45,718 nt of DNA, from assembly GCA_012840075.1 (NCBI GenBank), contig DUMC01000118.1, positions 1 to 45,718 of the forward strand, read 5' to 3'. The notes under the pieces are model-generated. The model made no database searches. It was not told the DNA's origin and was given only the letters and a program-made list of their open reading frames with translations. Positions within the stretch are counted from its first letter, which is position 1. Every line of letters starts with the position of its first letter. Shown piece after piece: positions 43,066-45,718 of the stretch. A program made the position numbers and the translations under genes. The stretch comes from Clostridiaceae bacterium. Lineage in GTDB: Bacteria; Bacillota; Clostridia; Acetivibrionales; DUMC01.

Positions 43066-43091
43066 GGGACACTACAAAAGTTGAGTGTCCC
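43066..43091 (-). terminator. GGGACACT hairpin between asp23 and amaP
   Basis: GGGACACT (43066-43073) pairs with AGTGTCCC (43084-43091) around a 10-nt loop. On the minus strand TATTTTATT follows, so it is terminator- or attenuator-like. It would reduce read-through from asp23 into amaP. It also belongs to the dispersed GGGGACA repeat family. Confidence 0.55.
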
Positions 43092-43186
43092 CATTAAATA
43101 CCAAGTTAATATCAATAGATTGATTTATTTAATTTGTTTATGTATACTATATAACATGTTATTAGCCAGTTTAAAGATTACACATT

Positions 43187-43624
43187 TTATTCTTCACTTT
43201 TTTCAGCTTCTTCATCTATCTTTTGTTCTTCTGTTTTCTGGGGATTTGATTTTTTACTTTCCTTTGCCAGGTTTATGCCTTGAACATGGATGTTTACTTC
43301 TGTTACATTAAGTCCTGTCATGGATTCTACTGCTTTCTTAACGTTGTTCTGAATATTCCAAGCAACCTCAGGGATTCTTACTCCATATTCCACTATTATA
43401 AATAGATTTATAATTGCTTCTTTTTCAGTAACTTCCACCTTGACGCCTTTGGACAAATTTTTCATGCCAAGAGCTTCAGCTATGCCTCCTGCAAATCCTC
43501 CACTCATGCTTGCTACGCCTTCTACTTCAATTGCTGCAAGTCCTGCTATAATGGCAACTACATCATCAGTAATTCTTACTGTTCCTAATCCTTCTTGTTG
43601 AGTGCTAGTAATAATTTCATCCAT
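43187..43624 (-). CDS. asp23: Asp23/Gls24 family envelope stress protein
   Basis: A 145-residue cytoplasmic protein of the Asp23/Gls24 family. The core reads LGTVRITDDVVAIIAGLAAIEVEGVASM, then KGVKVEVTEKEAIINLFIIVEYG and IPEVAWNIQNNVKKAVESMTGL, ending VTEVNIHVQGI (split here); a Lys/Glu-rich tail follows. These proteins form a membrane-associated layer, with AmaP and DUF2273, that responds to cell-envelope stress. The ATG at 43624 follows CGGGGG. A likely extended -10 promoter lies at 43667-43696. It heads the long conserved array. Confidence 0.93.
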   Translation of the reverse strand: MDEIITSTQQEGLGTVRITDDVVAIIAGLAAIEVEGVASMSGGFAGGIAEALGMKNLSKGVKVEVTEKEAIINLFIIVEYGVRIPEVAWNIQNNVKKAVESMTGLNVTEVNIHVQGINLAKESKKSNPQKTEEQKIDEEAEKSEE

Positions 43625-43666
43625 ATTACCATACCCCCGTTTTTGCTTATTATTTCCATGTTATTT

Positions 43667-43696
43667 ATTATATCACCTATCTAAACCGTTAGCAAA
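43667..43696 (-). promoter_or_regulatory. extended -10 promoter of asp23
   Basis: On the minus strand TATAAT (43667-43672) carries an upstream TG one base away, and a weak TTTGCT (43691-43696) lies 18 bp before it. It starts transcription ~35 nt before the asp23 ATG. Confidence 0.5.
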
Positions 43697-43801
43697 TTTA
43701 TTTCCGAAAAGAATAACAGCCTCCAGGCAAATATTTCTTCATATAAAATAAAAACATACTCCGGAAAGAATTGCTCTTAATAGGAAATATAATAAAAGAA
43801 A

Positions 43802-43830
43802 AGTTCAACCGCGTTAAATACAGTTGAACT
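43802..43830 (-). terminator. terminator after the right-edge solute-binding protein gene
   Basis: AGTTCAAC (43802-43809) pairs with GTTGAACT (43823-43830) around a 13-nt loop, and on the minus strand TTTCTTTTATT follows. It should stop transcription from the lipoprotein gene before the asp23 promoter. Confidence 0.65.
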
Positions 43831-43905
43831 CTTCTTTAAAATATTTCTTCATAATTTGTTAAATGCACCTTATGAATATGGTTATCTCCATTATTACCTT
43901 TAATT

Positions 43906-45597
43906 TTATCTTCTCCATCTATCATAAGCAGCTTGTTTGATCTGCAAAAGTTCTTCAAGTCCCATGGAGTATATGGTTTTTACATATTCATCCCATTTGC
44001 TTAAAGGTTCTTCTCCGATTATAAATTTAGCTAACATTTGGTCTACGTAAGTCTCTATGTCATTCTGCAAGAAGCTCATTCTTTCAGCTTCTTCTTGAGT
44101 ATATCTTACAGTGTTTGGATATACGGGTATAGTATATGGGAAATAGTGCTTTTCACTTTCTTCTGCTTTTAACAGTAACAGTGGGTCAGCGCTGGGTACT
44201 GCATCTGTTACAACCCAACCAAAACCTATAGGCATTACATGTTTATTGATATACTCTACAGGATTCAAACCTTCTACCTTAGATACTCTCGTATAGGTCT
44301 TCCTTGTTTCATCATCAAAGTACCAATTGTAACCATATACCCCAAGGAAATTACTTAATCCGCAAAGTCCTTCAACATGTTCATCCACTGTTCTGAAGAA
44401 TACATCAGCCCATCTTATCATGGCTTCCGGATACTTACATTTATCAGTAAGTACAAACACACCTGTAATAATACCGGGAAGTTCTGCAGTTACCTTCTTA
44501 TCATTCATTGAAGATGTCAAAGGTGGTAGTAACTCATAATTTACAGTTTGTCCGGGTTCTATAACATTTGATAATGACGTTGTGCTTATGCCCATTCTGC
44601 CTTCTTTGTACTTGGCAATATACTCCTGCATTGTTTGAGTAAACATCTCATTGTCCAATAATTTTTCAGTATATAGTTTATTCATGTATGCAAGGAATTC
44701 TTTAAATGCCGGCTGTACAGGATTATAAACTACCTTATCGCCTATAAGGTCAAAATTTGCTCCTCCGGCTTGGCCGCTGAAAGCTGCATAGAATATCGGA
44801 TTGAGAATTCCTGCCATACTGTTGGTTTGTTTCCAATATGATAATGGAATTTCATCCTGCTTACCATTCTTGTTGGGATCTTCTTCGTTAAAAGCTTTTA
44901 AAACTTCATAGAATTCTTCTACTGTTTCCGGCTTGCTCATACCTACATTAGCCAACCAATCCATATTTATATATAGAATATTAGCTGCCGTTGTCTTTGT
45001 TCTGACTATATAAGGTAAGCTATAGATATGTCCGTCGCTTGCTGTTATTGCATTTTTTACTTCGGGATACTGTTCAAGTATTTTCTTTATATGAGGACCA
45101 TATTTGTCAATATAATCTTCAAGTGGTAAGAATACACCTTGAGGTCCATATGTCTCTTCATCCTGAACATTTATGGCTCCACCGTAAAATACATCGGGAT
45201 AATCGCCGCTTGCTAAAGCTAAATTTTTCTTTTCAGTATAACCTTGTGCAAGAGGAGTATCAAATTCAAAACTTATATTGGTCAATGCTTCCATTCTTTT
45301 AAATACTTCCATATCCTGCCATTCTCCGTGCAATGGAGACTTAGAACCCATTAGTTTGAGAGTGATTTTTTCTTTTACAATTGGAAATCCTGTTGGATTC
45401 AGGTAATCCGGAACATCATCATCGGTTGATTTTGATGGTTCCTCACTTATTTTTGCACCTTCAGTTTGTGTTTTTGTTTCTTGGGTTGTTGAAAATTGGC
45501 CTTCATTTTTACTGACACACCCGGACATTACTCCTGCAATTAGTGATAATGCAAGAATAATCAATAAGATTCTTTGAAAAATTTTACTTTTTCTCAT
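43906..45597 (-). CDS. extracellular solute-binding lipoprotein, second LplA-type receptor
   Basis: A 563-residue sugar-binding lipoprotein related to the receptor at 11001. The signal has basic RKSKIFQR, a hydrophobic core and a lipobox ending MSGC (Cys27), followed by a Thr/Glu/Ser-rich linker. The mature part starts VKEKITLKLMGSKSPLHGEW and holds the large-receptor features QDMEVFKRMEALTNISFEF and EEFYEVLKAFNEEDPNKNGKQDEIPLS (split here), the last resembling the usual calcium-like DPNKNGKxDE loop. The ATG at 45597 follows GGGGGAAA. Its permeases are not downstream, so they must lie beyond the right edge or elsewhere. The ligand is unknown. Confidence 0.9.
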   Translation of the reverse strand: MRKSKIFQRILLIILALSLIAGVMSGCVSKNEGQFSTTQETKTQTEGAKISEEPSKSTDDDVPDYLNPTGFPIVKEKITLKLMGSKSPLHGEWQDMEVFKRMEALTNISFEFDTPLAQGYTEKKNLALASGDYPDVFYGGAINVQDEETYGPQGVFLPLEDYIDKYGPHIKKILEQYPEVKNAITASDGHIYSLPYIVRTKTTAANILYINMDWLANVGMSKPETVEEFYEVLKAFNEEDPNKNGKQDEIPLSYWKQTNSMAGILNPIFYAAFSGQAGGANFDLIGDKVVYNPVQPAFKEFLAYMNKLYTEKLLDNEMFTQTMQEYIAKYKEGRMGISTTSLSNVIEPGQTVNYELLPPLTSSMNDKKVTAELPGIITGVFVLTDKCKYPEAMIRWADVFFRTVDEHVEGLCGLSNFLGVYGYNWYFDDETRKTYTRVSKVEGLNPVEYINKHVMPIGFGWVVTDAVPSADPLLLLKAEESEKHYFPYTIPVYPNTVRYTQEEAERMSFLQNDIETYVDQMLAKFIIGEEPLSKWDEYVKTIYSMGLEELLQIKQAAYDRWRR

Positions 45598-45718
45598 TAA
45601 TTTTTCCCCCTTTATATTGTTTTTTTATTTAATAAAATTTATTATCACTTTTTAATTTGCACATTTTTCATATATTTGAATAATAGGTATATCATGTAAA
45701 TTCAAAAGCATGAAACCA

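Noticed and set aside
43625-43905. Possible small gene between the right-edge lipoprotein gene and asp23
   Set aside because: Only a terminator hairpin and the asp23 promoter could be supported.
1-45718. CRISPR array, tRNA or rRNA genes, transposase or phage genes
   Set aside because: None was recognised by eye on either strand. The short repeats seen are not regularly spaced spacer arrays.

Overview
The window looks like a chromosomal segment of a low-GC, endospore-forming Gram-positive anaerobe of the class Clostridia. Support comes from spo0A, spoIVB, an Asp23/AmaP envelope-stress set, AGGAGG-type ribosome binding sites, frequent TTG/GTG starts, a perfect HrcA/CIRCE operator and, most tellingly, an OLE RNA locus, which is known mainly from extremophilic or anaerobic Firmicutes. 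No phage, IS element, CRISPR array, tRNA or rRNA was recognised.

Positions 1-17442 form a catabolic region, mostly on the minus strand. It holds a partial amidohydrolase, a DUF4432 mutarotase-like protein, an FMN azoreductase (plus strand), an FAD-dependent oxidoreductase, a Gfo/Idh/MocA dehydrogenase, an endonuclease/exonuclease/phosphatase-fold hydrolase, a GNAT-type acyltransferase, an apparently N-terminally damaged URO-D family gene (plus strand), an LplABC-type sugar importer, a sulfatase, an M20 peptidase and a ceramidase-like hydrolase. The enzymes lack signal peptides, so the likely scheme is import of a (perhaps sulfated) glycoconjugate followed by cytoplasmic breakdown. The importer has no ATPase gene here and the region has no recognisable regulator, although several operator-like palindromes precede its genes.

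Positions 17625-28411 are general-purpose genes: a HAD phosphatase, htpG behind a CIRCE element, a zinc-type ABC importer (znuB-znuC-znuA), a two-gene split chromate transporter, an HD-domain hydrolase, an RluA-type pseudouridine synthase and a MerR-family regulator.

Positions 28613-43624 read on the minus strand as one long conserved clostridial array: asp23, amaP, DUF2273, nusB, xseA, xseB, ispA, OLE RNA, oapA, dxs, tlyA, nadK, argR, recN, spoIVB, spo0A. The main find is the OLE RNA at about 38216-38842, closed by a 14-bp terminal helix and followed directly by its membrane partner OapA; ispA and dxs flank the pair, as in known OLE loci. An extended -10 promoter lies between ispA and OLE. 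The dxs gene appears to begin with a rare CTG codon, which adds 28 residues to the ATG/GTG/TTG reading.

A second LplA-type binding lipoprotein (43906-45597) belongs to a different transcription unit that continues beyond the right edge.
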